A DNA stretch of 52,558 bases from contig JAHHHH010000051.1 of assembly GCA_019359415.1 (NCBI GenBank), forward strand, positions 1-52,558. Reading direction: 5' to 3'. Below, one piece after another: positions 17,589-26,565 of the stretch. The position numbers and the translations under genes are program-made. The notes under the pieces were generated by a model that was not told where the DNA came from, ran no database searches, and worked only from the letters and a program-made list of their open reading frames with translations. Each line of letters begins with the position of its first letter. Positions within the stretch are counted from its first letter, which is position 1. Source of the DNA: Iphinoe sp. HA4291-MV1 (GTDB taxonomy: Bacteria; Cyanobacteriota; Cyanobacteriia; Cyanobacteriales; Nostocaceae).

Positions 17589-18000
17589 GAGTGGAACTTT
17601 CGCAACGACTAGGAGTGTACGAGAGTAAGAGCGTTGGACGAGTATAATTTTGAACTTATAATTTTGAATTTTCCTAGAGGGGGCTGACCCCTTTGTTTGA
17701 AAGCAATGTCAAGAAATTATAAAATATCCTTAGAGCAAGGATATCTGATATGGTGTGTGCTTGCTTAAATAGTATTGTGGGCATATGTTGGGTTTTCACC
17801 GACCATAGAAAATATATACTTTTCTTCATTGTGAGCAACAGCATTGCTGTTTTGCCTAAAGAAGCATACATGATATATATTCACGCACTAATCCCCAGAC
17901 AGCCTTGAGTGAGCAACTTTCTCTAGTTTGCTCTTTCCACAACTAAGCTGCTGCTTGGTCAAGCCAACACAAAAAATACTTATTAGTAAAATATATCACC
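17589..18000. other. Gene-free interval between divergent genes
   Basis: This 412-base interval separates the Ycf20-like gene (minus) from the secreted-protein gene (plus), so it should hold both promoters. The only structure I see is a small perfect hairpin, ATATCCTT-AGAGC-AAGGATAT at 17724-17744. No convincing gene is present on either strand. Confidence 0.5.
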
Positions 18001-18603
18001 ATGAAACCGCCAGTGTATCGTCACGCTGTTCTGGTAGCTTTTTCATTGGGACTGCTTTTTCTACCAATGGGATGCCATCAGATGAGTGTATCCTTTGAGT
18101 CAACAGAATTAGATGCATCTTCTCTACCGCCTGCTCAAACACACCAGGAACAGAGCGCGGTGTCATCCTCTGCTTCCTCAGTACCCGCAAAAAGTTATCG
18201 AGTCGAAAGCAGCAGTGAGGAGATCAACCATAACGTTATGACATATCAACAGGGATCAAGTGGGAAAGCAGCGAATCAAGGAACTTTACGGATGAGCAAC
18301 CAAACCAATCAACCTGTGCGCCTTGCTCTATTGTCGCGGCGTTCTCTAGGAAAAAGCTCTTCCTCTGGACAAACAAAAGATGCTGTTCCAGCGCATTGGG
18401 ATTTTGCTCCGCAAGAAGGTAGTGACAAGGGGTTGATTCTTGCTTTGCCTAACGGTAAGTTAGAACTGGAGAAGGGAGATATTTTAGTTGCCTTTGCACA
18501 AGATGGTTCTCGCCGCTACTGGGGTCCATATGTTGTTGGAGAAACTACCTCACCACGTTGGAATTCCCAAAAAAAAGAATGGCAACTTATTCTTAGTCCT
18601 TAG
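18001..18603 (+). CDS. Putative secreted or lipoprotein, unknown function
   Basis: It has 200 residues. The N-terminal MKPPVYRHAVLVAFSLGLLF-LPMGC could be a lipoprotein signal with Cys25, although Pro at -3 is unusual. A Ser/Gln-rich linker (residues 35-65) precedes a compact C-terminal domain (TLRMSNQTNQPVRLALLSRR, then AHWDFAPQEGSDKGLILALPNGKLELEKGDILVAFAQDGSRRYWGPYVVG). I do not recognise the family. The stop TAG is the first triplet of a TAGTCAT-type repeat. Confidence 0.7.
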   Translation: MKPPVYRHAVLVAFSLGLLFLPMGCHQMSVSFESTELDASSLPPAQTHQEQSAVSSSASSVPAKSYRVESSSEEINHNVMTYQQGSSGKAANQGTLRMSNQTNQPVRLALLSRRSLGKSSSSGQTKDAVPAHWDFAPQEGSDKGLILALPNGKLELEKGDILVAFAQDGSRRYWGPYVVGETTSPRWNSQKKEWQLILSP

Positions 18604-18731
18604 TCATTATTCATTAGTCATTAGTTCCTAATCTTGAATGCTTGGAACCGAAAAGCTGAGCTAAAGTCATCTTGATTAATTTAGCATTTAGACTATTGAC
18701 TCGTTATTAATAACTAATGACTAATGACTAT
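18601..18731. repeat. TAGTCAT-type heptamer repeats between two genes
   Basis: TAGTCATTATTCATTAGTCAT begins exactly at the stop codon of the upstream gene (18601). Complementary units (TAATGACTAATGACTA) end just before the ATG at 18732 of the glycosyltransferase gene. Both ends of the spacer are thus repeat-derived. Confidence 0.85.
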
Positions 18732-20540
18732 ATGGGCAAACGTCCAGCTCTTGCTGTAACTCTGTCGATTTTATGGTTAGTTTTTATTGGTGGGGTGGCA
18801 TTCTTTTGGCATTTAGGTAGTATTGGCTTAATTGATGAGACGGAGCCACTTTTTGCCGAAGCCTCCCGCCAAATGTTTGTTACAGGTGATTGGATCACTC
18901 CGTTCTTCAACGGCGAAACTCGTTTTGATAAACCGGCTTTAATTTACTGGTGTCAAGCGATCGCCTACTCAATTTTTGGAGTGAATGAATGGGCGGTACG
19001 TTTGCCTTCGGCGATCGCTGCTATGGTGCTCATAATCTTGGCATTATACACTATACAGTGGCATTTGGCAAGAGAAGACGACCTCGAACAAACGACTCGT
19101 CCGACTCGACGCTGGTTAACAGCTGCTTTAGGAGCCGCTATCATGGCACTCAGTCCAGAAATGATTGTCTGGGGGAGAACGGGTGTTTCGGATATGCTGC
19201 TTGTTGGCTGTATGGACTCAGGGTTGTTGTGCTTTTTTCTCGGCTATGCTCAACCTTCACAATCAGAAGTGAAAGCACGGTGGTATTTGGCTTTCTATGT
19301 ACTAATTGCTGGTGCAATTTTAACCAAAGGACCAGTGGGAATTGTCTTACCTGCGCTGATTATCGGCATATTTTTGCTTTATTTAGGAAATGCAAAAGCA
19401 GTTTTGCGGGAAATGCGTCCCCTTACGGGTTTGCTCATTACCTTATGCTTATCAGTACCTTGGTATGTACTAGTTATTTGGCGTAATGGCGAAGTTTATA
19501 TTAACTCGTTTTTTGAGTATCACAATCTTGAACGTTTTACAAGTGTTGTCAATCATCACTCAGCCCCTTGGTATTTTTACTTTTTCGTCGTGTTGCTGGG
19601 TTTTGCGCCATACTCAGTGTACTTGCCTTTAGCAATGGCAAGGCTCAAATTTTGGCAGCGAAACTACTGGCGCTCCCAAGAACGCTCTAGTCAACTTGGT
19701 TTATTTGCCTTTTTCTGGTTTATTGGTATTTTTGGCTTTTTCACCATTGCTGTAACTAAACTCCCCAGCTACCTATTGCCCTTAATGCCAGCAGCAGCTA
19801 TTTTGGTAGCTTTGTTATGGAGTGACTTGTTGAAAGGAAGGGCAAGGGGCAATGAGCAAGGGGCAATGGGCAATTCCCAATTCCCAATTCCCAATTCCCA
19901 ATTCCCGATTCCCAATGCCCAATGCCCATCTCCCCACCTCTTCTTCTGGACAGGTTGGGTGAATGTGGTATTTTTATCAGCACTAGCAGTAGCAATGTTT
20001 TACGTTCCTCAGTTCATAGGAAGTGATCCCGCTGCACCAAACTTCCGCCAGTTGCTTCAACAGTCAGGTTTATCAGTTGTGGGGGGTGCCGTTTGGTTAA
20101 TTTGTGCTATTTTGTTAGCGGCTTTACTGGTGCGTCGTCGTTACCAACCGATGTTAATGGTGAATGTGTTGGGGTTTGCGGCGTTTTTGGTTTTTGTTCT
20201 CACACCTTGTTTGTTTTTGATGGATCAGGAACGTCAGCTACCTCTACGGGAATTGTCTGCGATCGCAGTGCAAGCACAAAAACCCAGTGAAGAACTGGTT
20301 ATGGTAGGCTTCAAAAAACCTACAGTTGTTTTTTATACTCATCGTCATGTCACTTACGTGAAAATGTCTTCGGTTGCAGCACAGTATATTCAAGGCAAAG
20401 CTGCAAAGAAAGCACAGCCTCCCTCAGTGCTAATTCTTGCTCAGCCGAAAAAGTTTCCTGAAATGGGCTTAAACCCAACTGATTACGAAAATTTAGGTAC
20501 CAATGGTGCTTATCAACTGATTCGAGTTCCTTTTAAGTAG
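18732..20540 (+). CDS. GT39/ArnT-type membrane glycosyltransferase with an in-frame heptamer-repeat insertion
   Basis: This is a multi-spanning membrane glycosyltransferase of the dolichyl/undecaprenyl-phosphate sugar type. It has 602 residues from the ATG at 18732. Family signatures are [17 protein letters not shown] (catalytic acidic pair in the first outer loop), [26 protein letters not shown] and [14 protein letters not shown], followed by about ten membrane segments and [15 protein letters not shown]. Between two membrane segments, at about residues 376-402, lies a repetitive stretch (NSQFPIP units, NAQCPSP) encoded by CCCAATT heptamers. Relatives should lack it. The in-frame ATG at 18717 would only add repeat-encoded residues (MTNDY). 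The sugar and acceptor are unknown. It may act in cell-envelope glycan or lipid modification. Confidence 0.88.
   Translation: MGKRPALAVTLSILWLVFIGGVAFFWHLGSIGLIDETEPLFAEASRQMFVTGDWITPFFNGETRFDKPALIYWCQAIAYSIFGVNEWAVRLPSAIAAMVLIILALYTIQWHLAREDDLEQTTRPTRRWLTAALGAAIMALSPEMIVWGRTGVSDMLLVGCMDSGLLCFFLGYAQPSQSEVKARWYLAFYVLIAGAILTKGPVGIVLPALIIGIFLLYLGNAKAVLREMRPLTGLLITLCLSVPWYVLVIWRNGEVYINSFFEYHNLERFTSVVNHHSAPWYFYFFVVLLGFAPYSVYLPLAMARLKFWQRNYWRSQERSSQLGLFAFFWFIGIFGFFTIAVTKLPSYLLPLMPAAAILVALLWSDLLKGRARGNEQGAMGNSQFPIPNSQFPIPNAQCPSPHLFFWTGWVNVVFLSALAVAMFYVPQFIGSDPAAPNFRQLLQQSGLSVVGGAVWLICAILLAALLVRRRYQPMLMVNVLGFAAFLVFVLTPCLFLMDQERQLPLRELSAIAVQAQKPSEELVMVGFKKPTVVFYTHRHVTYVKMSSVAAQYIQGKAAKKAQPPSVLILAQPKKFPEMGLNPTDYENLGTNGAYQLIRVPFK
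19855..19930 (+). repeat. Coding heptamer repeat inside the glycosyltransferase gene
   Basis: Units of GGGCAAT, CCCAATT and CCCAATG follow one another without interruption. Because three heptamers are 21 bases, the frame stays open and produces a seven-residue repeat (NSQFPIP). Confidence 0.9.
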
Positions 20541-20589
20541 GTATTCTTTGGACGGGAAGGGAGTAAATGTTTAAATTTGTTGTGTTTTG

Positions 20590-20734
20590 TAGTGCGGGCT
20601 TCTAGCCCGCTTTGGTTAAAATTAGGGAGCTTTCCGGCTCCCACTACTCGTCTTCTTTCACGCATTGGGATGCTCTCTTGCGAACGTGGTTCGTTAACAA
20701 AAGAAAATTTCACAAATCAGATAGGATTGCTATA
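20590..20734. repeat. Palindromes and a solo family B end after the glycosyltransferase gene
   Basis: GCGGGCTTCTAGCCCGC and GGGAGC...GCTCCC hairpins lie in the gap between two convergent genes and may act as terminators. At 20708-20734 lies TTTCACAAATCAGATAGGAT-type sequence, the end of a family B element. It encodes the last residues and the stop codon of the hybrid kinase gene on the minus strand. Confidence 0.65.
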
Positions 20735-23700
20735 TCTTTCAAAGCTCTATTAATTTTGTTGAGCAAGTCCTCCATTGATATGGAGCGAGGTAAAATTTGG
20801 GAGGTAATAGCATTCATCACAGTTTCTATTGACTCAGATTTTTCATTTGTATCCTCTTGAGGAATGTTAGTTTGCTCATCTTCAACTTCATTGGGACTTA
20901 AGCGTTGGTCAAGGAGCAAAACTGGTGGTAAGTCGAAAGGCAACTGTCCTAACGTTTTGAGTGCTGAGTATACCTCTTTTTGAATGCTAGACTCTCCCAA
21001 ACAAATCAACAGTAAGTCAACACTTTGGTGACGAATTTGCTGCAATAATTCTGCCCAAGATCGACTCATGGATGCTTTGAAGCCAGCTGTTTGCAGGTAC
21101 TGAATCAAAGCTTGGAACCACTCAGATCCACGAGAGATATTCAAAGGACACGGAGCATTTCCCTCAGCAATGGGGCTACTCAATGAGGAGTTTTTTTCTG
21201 TCCGACAACTCCTCACCCGCTTCTGACTTGTCTGTGGTAAATCCGGCAGTATCCCTAAATCCACCACTAAGATATTGGGTGGGCAGCATACACCAGATGC
21301 AATTTGCAAGACTGACAATAAAGCATCTGTTTTGTCGCCATCATGACTCTTATTTGTGCCTAATGGCTTTAGGCAAGGGAACACAGAAAGCTCAGCGATC
21401 GCAGATGCAGCTTGCGCGGTTGATACATTACAGGTGACAAGCGGTAGATTTGCCAAACGAGGGTGACGACTGAGTTGTTGCAGCCAAGCTTCAGCTGCTG
21501 GCATTTCTGAATCTAGCAAAACGACATCAAACTGCCAAACCCGAGCTAGCAGTTCTGCTTGATCTAGGTTATCTACTTCTATAACCCGATGCTGTTGAAG
21601 TAACGGGTGCGAAGTCAGAGGTTCACACTCAGGATTGACCAACCTTAAAATTTTTAGTGGTGTGTCGTTACGGAGAATTTCTTCATCATCTGACTTTTGC
21701 TGCTTTCCTTCTGGTGCAGCACATAGATTTTCTATCAGCGGTGTTAAGACTTGATGCTGCACTGGTAAGCTCAAGAAACCATCTGCTTGGTTGGCAAATG
21801 CTTGCTCTTTTTCAGCTCCTGTTGCTGTCACAATAATGGGAATATGATGAGTTACGAAATCAGATTTGAGTAAGGTCAGTACATCCCAACCCGACAACAA
21901 GGGAATCAAAGGATTGAGGAAGATAGCTTTGGGTTGCAAGCGCCGAGCTTTTTCTACAGCCTCACATCCTGAACGAGCAATCACAACCCGATAACCCAAA
22001 CCTGTCAGTTGTTCGGTCAAATCCTCAATATACCGAGCGACTGCTTCCACAACCAACACTAGCGATTTAGAAGAAGCAGGGCGATGGGTTGTAGACGCTT
22101 GGAGGGCGGCTTCCTGTAAAGCCCAAGAGGGCTTCCCACAGACGTTTGTAGGGCGGTGAGCGTAAGCTCTGGGAGGGTTTTCAACGCCAGTCACTAGATA
22201 AGGAGAACCCGTCTTCTCCTCCGGAGACGCTAACGCGAACAGTGCTGGCTCCTTCATCGGTGACTGTATTTGCGTATCTCCTTTAGGGACGCTGAGTCTC
22301 TTATAGGACAGGTTTCGCGTTAGCCTTCGCGTAGCGTCTTCGTTAGGAGAAGCTCCTCCACAGGAAACACGCGATCGCTTAGCGTGCTCTGGTGCAAGAG
22401 CCATACCGTTCGCGCAGCGTTCCGTTCGCGTAGCGTCTCCGACAGGAGAAGGAAAGGTCGAATGGCTTCTCGAAGAGTGAGAAAGGGTTGGGTTGGGTTG
22501 TAGTTGTCCTCCAGGCGTCTTCCCGTACCCCATAGGGTACGATTGGGTTGATGGGGCAGCAGAATGACGGGGCGAAAAAGAAATTCTTCCCATCTCCTCA
22601 TCTGCTAATCTCCCCACCTCTTTAGGGGGACTGGGCGGAAGGAGTAGTGTAAACTGGCTACCCTTGCCTTCACGCGACAAGAAGCTGACATCGCCGCCGT
22701 GGAGACGAGCCAAGGCTCTGGTTAAGACAAGCCCCAAACCTGTTCCTTCATGCTGACGGGTGAGAGGATTTTCGAGTTGTTGGAATTTTTGAAAGATTAA
22801 ATGCTGCTGATGTTCTGGAATACCAATACCTGTATCCCAGACTGTAAAGGCAATCCAGCCTTCCCAACGACTCACCCAAAGCCCAATTTCACCAACTGTT
22901 TCAGTAAACTTGAAAGCATTGGAAAGCAGGTGTACCAGCATCTGGCGCAAGCGCAACTCATCTGCCACAATTTGGTCTAAGCCTGGTTCAATTGAGAGAG
23001 TGAATTGGTGTTCTTGTGGAGGCGTACTTTGAGCTTGAGAGCTTAATGAAGCTTTGTTACTTTGGGTATGAATAGCTTTTGCCTCAGAGACAGCACGCTC
23101 ACACACTGTCTGAATGTTGGCGTTGGTAAGCGTTAGCTCCATTTGTCCCGTCTCCATACGGGTCAAATCTAAAATATCATTGACCACACTCATCAGGTGG
23201 CGTCCACTTTGGTGAATCAGTCCTGCATAACGGGCTTGACGCTCGTTTAATTTTCCCAACTGCTGATCCACCAGCAACCGCGATAACCCTAATACGGCAG
23301 TCAGAGGAGTTTTGAGTTCATGACTAATACAAGCTAAAAACTCATCCTTCAATCGATTGAGTTGAATTAAATCAGCATTCTTCGCTGCCAGTTCTTTGCA
23401 AAGCTGCTGCTGCTCTGTTACGTCAGTGGCTAGCATGAGCCACAACTCACTATTGAGTCCTGAGTCTTTGGTGCTCAGAGGTTTTTTTGAATGAGTACTC
23501 AGGACTTTGAACTCAGAACTATCCAAGGGGATTTTGGCAAACTGCCAAACCCGCTCCTGACCATTTTGTACTTCTACTACACAGGTGCAGATCCCTCGCT
23601 GTCCATCCAAAAAACAGCGATTTGATGCAGGATTTTCCACTGAAGGCTGCTCTTGAAGATCATGAGTGCGAGGAGCCACCAATGTTGAGCGAGGTGACAC

Positions 23701-24579
23701 ATCTTTTTGAGGCATTACTTCGCTTTCAGCTGGCGAAGAATTTCCTTGACAATTATGCTCATGACTGCCGAACAAAGAGTAAAATGTGGCTGGTGTTTGA
23801 GTAGTGTATTGTAATTTTTTGGAGGGGACATTTGCCAAAATCGCCTCTACCTGTCGCCTGATTCCTTCTGGATCTTTTAACGCTCCCAATTGCTGCCACC
23901 AAGCTGGATTTTGTGTTACCACTTCACCGCTACCTGTTTGTAACATCAAGGGCCAAGGCAGTCGCTCTAATAACTGCACAAGTGGCTTACATTCTCGCTT
24001 TTGCTCGCGTGTGTGAGTTCTAAGCGTGGTTTCTCTGACTCCAGCAACTTCGGTGTCATGATGAAGAGTATTCGCAGATGATTTTTGAGATGCTTTCCTT
24101 GAATTTGTGCGGTTAGTCCCCTTATGAGCATCAATTTGCAGTTTTTGCGTGGTCAAAAGCCTCAATAAGCGCGAGCTATCCACAAGCCCCAAAAATTTAC
24201 CATTTGAGTCAATCAGTGCCCAATCTAAATTCGTGTTTGCTTGGATCTGCTGAGAATGAAGAAACAAGCTCAATTGCTCTACACGCAATGATGCTGGTAT
24301 TGTCTGTATAGGTTCAATTAAGCCTTGAGCTAGTGTCGAGAGGGGTTGCTGTAAATCTAAATATTTAGAACGACCCTCGCCTTGATCTGCTGTCAGTAAT
24401 TGTGATACCAAGCGGGCAGAGTAAATCAGCCCTAACAAGCATTTTTGCTTATCCAACACTGCAAGGCGATCGCACTGCCCCTGTTGAAAAATCTCCAGCA
24501 CATCTGCCACAGTAGCTGTTTCTACGCAGCTAGGCACGGTTGCTATAAAGTCATAAAGCGGGTATTGTAGCATTGACAT
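20710..24579 (-). CDS. Hybrid histidine kinase: CBS pair, PAS-like, HisKA, HATPase, receiver-like domains
   Basis: This is a large soluble sensor kinase of 1289 residues. Residues 5-145 form two CBS repeats (ligand sensing, often adenylates). Residues 200-300 contain a PAS-like part. HisKA follows with the phosphorylated His420 in SHELKTPLTAVLGLSR, and HATPase_c with LLSNAFKF (N box), DTGIGIP and GTGLGLVLTRALARLHGG (G boxes), ending near 655. Residues 660-830 are an unusual linker encoded by GC-rich palindromic repeats. Three receiver-like domains follow. The first has Asn where the phosphorylated Asp should be (AIFLNPLIP), the second keeps Asp (VVLLDSEMP), the third lacks it (LLLICLGES). The last residues (AILSDL, stop) come from a family B repeat end. 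No transmembrane segment is seen. The stimulus is unknown. Confidence 0.88.
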   Translation of the reverse strand: MSMLQYPLYDFIATVPSCVETATVADVLEIFQQGQCDRLAVLDKQKCLLGLIYSARLVSQLLTADQGEGRSKYLDLQQPLSTLAQGLIEPIQTIPASLRVEQLSLFLHSQQIQANTNLDWALIDSNGKFLGLVDSSRLLRLLTTQKLQIDAHKGTNRTNSRKASQKSSANTLHHDTEVAGVRETTLRTHTREQKRECKPLVQLLERLPWPLMLQTGSGEVVTQNPAWWQQLGALKDPEGIRRQVEAILANVPSKKLQYTTQTPATFYSLFGSHEHNCQGNSSPAESEVMPQKDVSPRSTLVAPRTHDLQEQPSVENPASNRCFLDGQRGICTCVVEVQNGQERVWQFAKIPLDSSEFKVLSTHSKKPLSTKDSGLNSELWLMLATDVTEQQQLCKELAAKNADLIQLNRLKDEFLACISHELKTPLTAVLGLSRLLVDQQLGKLNERQARYAGLIHQSGRHLMSVVNDILDLTRMETGQMELTLTNANIQTVCERAVSEAKAIHTQSNKASLSSQAQSTPPQEHQFTLSIEPGLDQIVADELRLRQMLVHLLSNAFKFTETVGEIGLWVSRWEGWIAFTVWDTGIGIPEHQQHLIFQKFQQLENPLTRQHEGTGLGLVLTRALARLHGGDVSFLSREGKGSQFTLLLPPSPPKEVGRLADEEMGRISFSPRHSAAPSTQSYPMGYGKTPGGQLQPNPTLSHSSRSHSTFPSPVGDATRTERCANGMALAPEHAKRSRVSCGGASPNEDATRRLTRNLSYKRLSVPKGDTQIQSPMKEPALFALASPEEKTGSPYLVTGVENPPRAYAHRPTNVCGKPSWALQEAALQASTTHRPASSKSLVLVVEAVARYIEDLTEQLTGLGYRVVIARSGCEAVEKARRLQPKAIFLNPLIPLLSGWDVLTLLKSDFVTHHIPIIVTATGAEKEQAFANQADGFLSLPVQHQVLTPLIENLCAAPEGKQQKSDDEEILRNDTPLKILRLVNPECEPLTSHPLLQQHRVIEVDNLDQAELLARVWQFDVVLLDSEMPAAEAWLQQLSRHPRLANLPLVTCNVSTAQAASAIAELSVFPCLKPLGTNKSHDGDKTDALLSVLQIASGVCCPPNILVVDLGILPDLPQTSQKRVRSCRTEKNSSLSSPIAEGNAPCPLNISRGSEWFQALIQYLQTAGFKASMSRSWAELLQQIRHQSVDLLLICLGESSIQKEVYSALKTLGQLPFDLPPVLLLDQRLSPNEVEDEQTNIPQEDTNEKSESIETVMNAITSQILPRSISMEDLLNKINRALKDIAILSDL
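22090..22600 (-). repeat. Palindromic repeats forming the kinase linker
   Basis: Several copies of TTCGCGTAGCGTCT (for example 22326-22340 and 22425-22441), GGAGACGCTAACGCGAAC and related GGAGAAG palindromes follow each other. They keep the kinase frame open for about 170 codons with Ser/Arg/Pro/Thr-rich product (SPVGDATRTERCANG, GGASPNEDATRRLTR). Confidence 0.8.
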
Positions 24580-24743
24580 ATGGCAATGAGGTCACTCTTC
24601 TAAGGGGTTGTGCTTTCGGCACTACCAGCTAACTGCCAAACAAGCTTTGGGTGTTTACATTTGAAGCTATATCCTCTAGGAAGACCGAGTCTAGCATTCT
24701 GAATCATAAGTTGAATGCCTTAGAGACAAAGAGCTTCTTCATG

Positions 24744-24770
24744 CTTGCTGACAAATTTTTTGTCAGCAAG
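24744..24770. other. Perfect 12-bp hairpin upstream of the hybrid kinase gene
   Basis: CTTGCTGACAAA and TTTGTCAGCAAG pair around three T residues. It lies 165 bases upstream of the kinase start. There is no T-run after it in either direction. It could be an operator, an RNA structure or a repeat relic. Confidence 0.5.
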
Positions 24771-24891
24771 AGTAGTCAGTAGTAGCGGCATTTCCCTTTG
24801 CCGCTTAGCAGTATGGAGGGGACTCCACCTTGCAGTCAGCCGCCAATCTTTGAAGAAACTCCCCTAACAAAGTGGGGGAGACGTTTCGGGT

Positions 24892-24983
24892 AGGGTGTGG
24901 GCAATGGGCAATGGGCAATGGGCAATGGGCAATGGGCATTGTCCCCTTGTCTATTCCTTTACCAACAGGTTTTGACCACACCC
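24892..24983. mobile_element. MITE-like element, family A (second copy, inverted)
   Basis: The right end ACAGGTTTTGACCACACCC is the complement of the left end of the copy at 2388, including the GTCCCCTTG and ATTCCTTTACCAACAG boxes. The left end AGGGTGTGGGCA has decayed. The centre is an array of GGGCAAT heptamers. No target duplication is visible. Confidence 0.75.
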
Positions 24984-25469
24984 TTGCGGCTTTGCCGCAG
25001 GCATTGCTCCGTGTTGAAACTCATAATCGATAGCGACAACTACAACAATTATGGCTCCAAAGATTCGCTATAGAACCTTTAGGAATTATAATGATTTGGA
25101 ATGCGACAATCGTTTATGTTCGTTTACGTATCTTAATTGATGAGCAAAATAAGGAAATCTATGCTTAGGTGGATATGAAGAATTTGCAAATGACAAACTA
25201 AACAGCAGACTAAGGACACTTAACGACGGTGGCATCTGTCCATCTCTTATTTCACCAAAATCACTCTTCCCAAAAAGTAGCTACTTTCTGGGTGTTTGTG
25301 GAAGGCTGCAAAAGTAGACTTAATCAGAAGTCATGCTTCTTCCTACAGTAAACGCCTCCTTAACGACTTACCAAATTTTTTAAATCAGTAACAGCAACAG
25401 GTTGTTAATTATTCAGTATACCAAACTATTTTTGGGCTACTCAAGCTGATTTAGCTAGCGAACATAAAT

Positions 25470-25568
25470 AGGATTTACGCACCATCTGCCACCAAACCTG
25501 GCTTCTTTCGTATTTGGTTGCGAAACAGACAATTTTTGGTAGAAACCGGGTTTCTTTGCGTAAGTCCT
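25470..25568. mobile_element. MITE-like element with AGGAYTTACGCA ends (family C) upstream of kaiA
   Basis: AGGATTTACGCA (25470-25481) and TGCGTAAGTCCT (25557-25568) are inverted repeats with one mismatch. Inside lie AAACCTGGCTTCTTTCG and GAAACCGGGTTTCTTTG, themselves related. It is 99 bp and ends 171 bases before the kaiA start. A lone GACTTACGCA at 41852 may be the end of another copy. Confidence 0.75.
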
Positions 25569-25739
25569 GATAAAGGCGCTGTTGCTCAACTTTGCCAGTT
25601 TTTTGTTGCAGGCACTACAGGTACGGATATTCAGTACTTACTCAGGTCGCTGCCACAGAATATAAATAAAATATTAAGCTTTAATTATTCCTATGCTGTC
25701 AAATGCCACAAGCTAAAATCCCACCAGTTTTTTCAACAA

Positions 25740-26048
25740 ATGACAAGAGCCGAAGAGCAGGCATTGTTGCAACAACTCAAATCAGATTACCGCCAAATCC
25801 TCATAAATTACTTTACCACTACAGACAAAACACTGAAAGAGAAAATTGATAAATTCATCAATGCAGTCTTTTATGCTAATATTCCTGTGCCCCAAATTAT
25901 AGAAATTCATATGGAACTAATTGACGAATTTTCCAAACAGCTAAAATTAGAAGGGCGGAGCGACGAAGCATTACTTGATTACCGTCTAACGTTGATTGAT
26001 ATACTGGCTCACTTGTGTGAACTCTACCGTTGTTCAATTTATAAATAG
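25740..26048 (+). CDS. kaiA: Circadian clock protein KaiA, short form
   Basis: KaiA stimulates KaiC autophosphorylation by holding its A-loops. The 102 residues (MTRAEEQALLQQLKSDYRQI...) correspond to only the C-terminal helical domain of Synechococcus KaiA (284 residues): NAVFYANIPVPQIIEIHMELIDEF, EGRSDEALLDYRLTLIDILAHLCELYRCSI. The N-terminal pseudo-receiver domain is absent, as in Anabaena/Nostoc KaiA. The length and Met start match that form. The frame is open back to 25518, but that part is encoded by a mobile repeat and unrelated sequence, so I exclude it. kaiB follows 113 bases downstream. Confidence 0.93.
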   Translation: MTRAEEQALLQQLKSDYRQILINYFTTTDKTLKEKIDKFINAVFYANIPVPQIIEIHMELIDEFSKQLKLEGRSDEALLDYRLTLIDILAHLCELYRCSIYK

Positions 26049-26161
26049 GATAACTCCATCAAAGTTCAGCAGTTCTGGCTGGTAGAAATCGCTCCATTCC
26101 ATTCCACTAAAGTCAATCAAAGTATCCTGTGGTTCTGTCTGTACTTTATCCTGTACCTAAT

Positions 26162-26485
26162 ATGAAGAAACTACGAAAAACCTATGTTCTCAAGCTTTAT
26201 GTGGCGGGGAACACCACAAACTCAGTACGGGCATTAAATATACTCAAAAACATTCTGGAACAAGAGTTTCAAGGCATTTATACTTTAAAAGTTATTGATG
26301 TGCTGAAGAACCCACAACTGGCAGAAGAAGATAAAATATTAGCCACACCAACATTATCCAAAATTTTACCTCCACCAGTTCGTAAAATTATTGGGGACCT
26401 TTCAGATAGAGAAAGAGTATTAATTGGATTAGATTTGCTTTATGAAGAATTGAGCGAAGACGAGCAAGAACAATTCGAAGAGTAG
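26162..26485 (+). CDS. kaiB: Circadian clock protein KaiB
   Basis: KaiB is a fold-switching protein that binds phosphorylated KaiC and sequesters KaiA during the night phase. It has 107 residues: [90 protein letters not shown], with the expected acidic C-terminal tail ([12 protein letters not shown]). I start at the ATG at 26162. Eleven further codons upstream are open but not part of the family. It lies between kaiA and kaiC. Confidence 0.96.
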   Translation: MKKLRKTYVLKLYVAGNTTNSVRALNILKNILEQEFQGIYTLKVIDVLKNPQLAEEDKILATPTLSKILPPPVRKIIGDLSDRERVLIGLDLLYEELSEDEQEQFEE

Positions 26486-26565
26486 ATTCTATAACCAAAA
26501 ATTTCTGCAAAACCCACTTTATTAAAACAGTAACTGGTTTTCCTTTCGACTTGTAAACGTTAACA

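Larger units (their letters stand above)
24580..25469. other. Long gene-free interval between the hybrid kinase and kaiA
   Basis: The interval holds the hairpin at 24744-24770, a small AGCGGCA...TGCCGCT hairpin, a family A element (24892-24983) and a near-palindrome at 25269-25292 around AAAGTAGCTACTTT. No coding sequence is convincing. A 25-codon frame at 25091 (MIWNATIVYVRLRILIDEQN...) has no recognisable features. It should contain the kinase and kai promoters. Confidence 0.5.

Noticed and set aside
22320-22601. Minus-strand frame (MRRWEEFLFRPVILL...) within the kinase linker as a separate gene
   Set aside because: It is an alternative reading of the same palindromic repeats, with no start signal and no similarity to known proteins.
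24744-24770. Perfect hairpin as a rho-independent terminator
   Set aside because: No T-run follows on either strand and no gene ends there; kept only as an unexplained hairpin.
25518-25739. N-terminal extension of KaiA (74 further codons)
   Set aside because: The first part is encoded by the end of a mobile element and the rest does not resemble the KaiA pseudo-receiver. The known short KaiA begins at the internal ATG.
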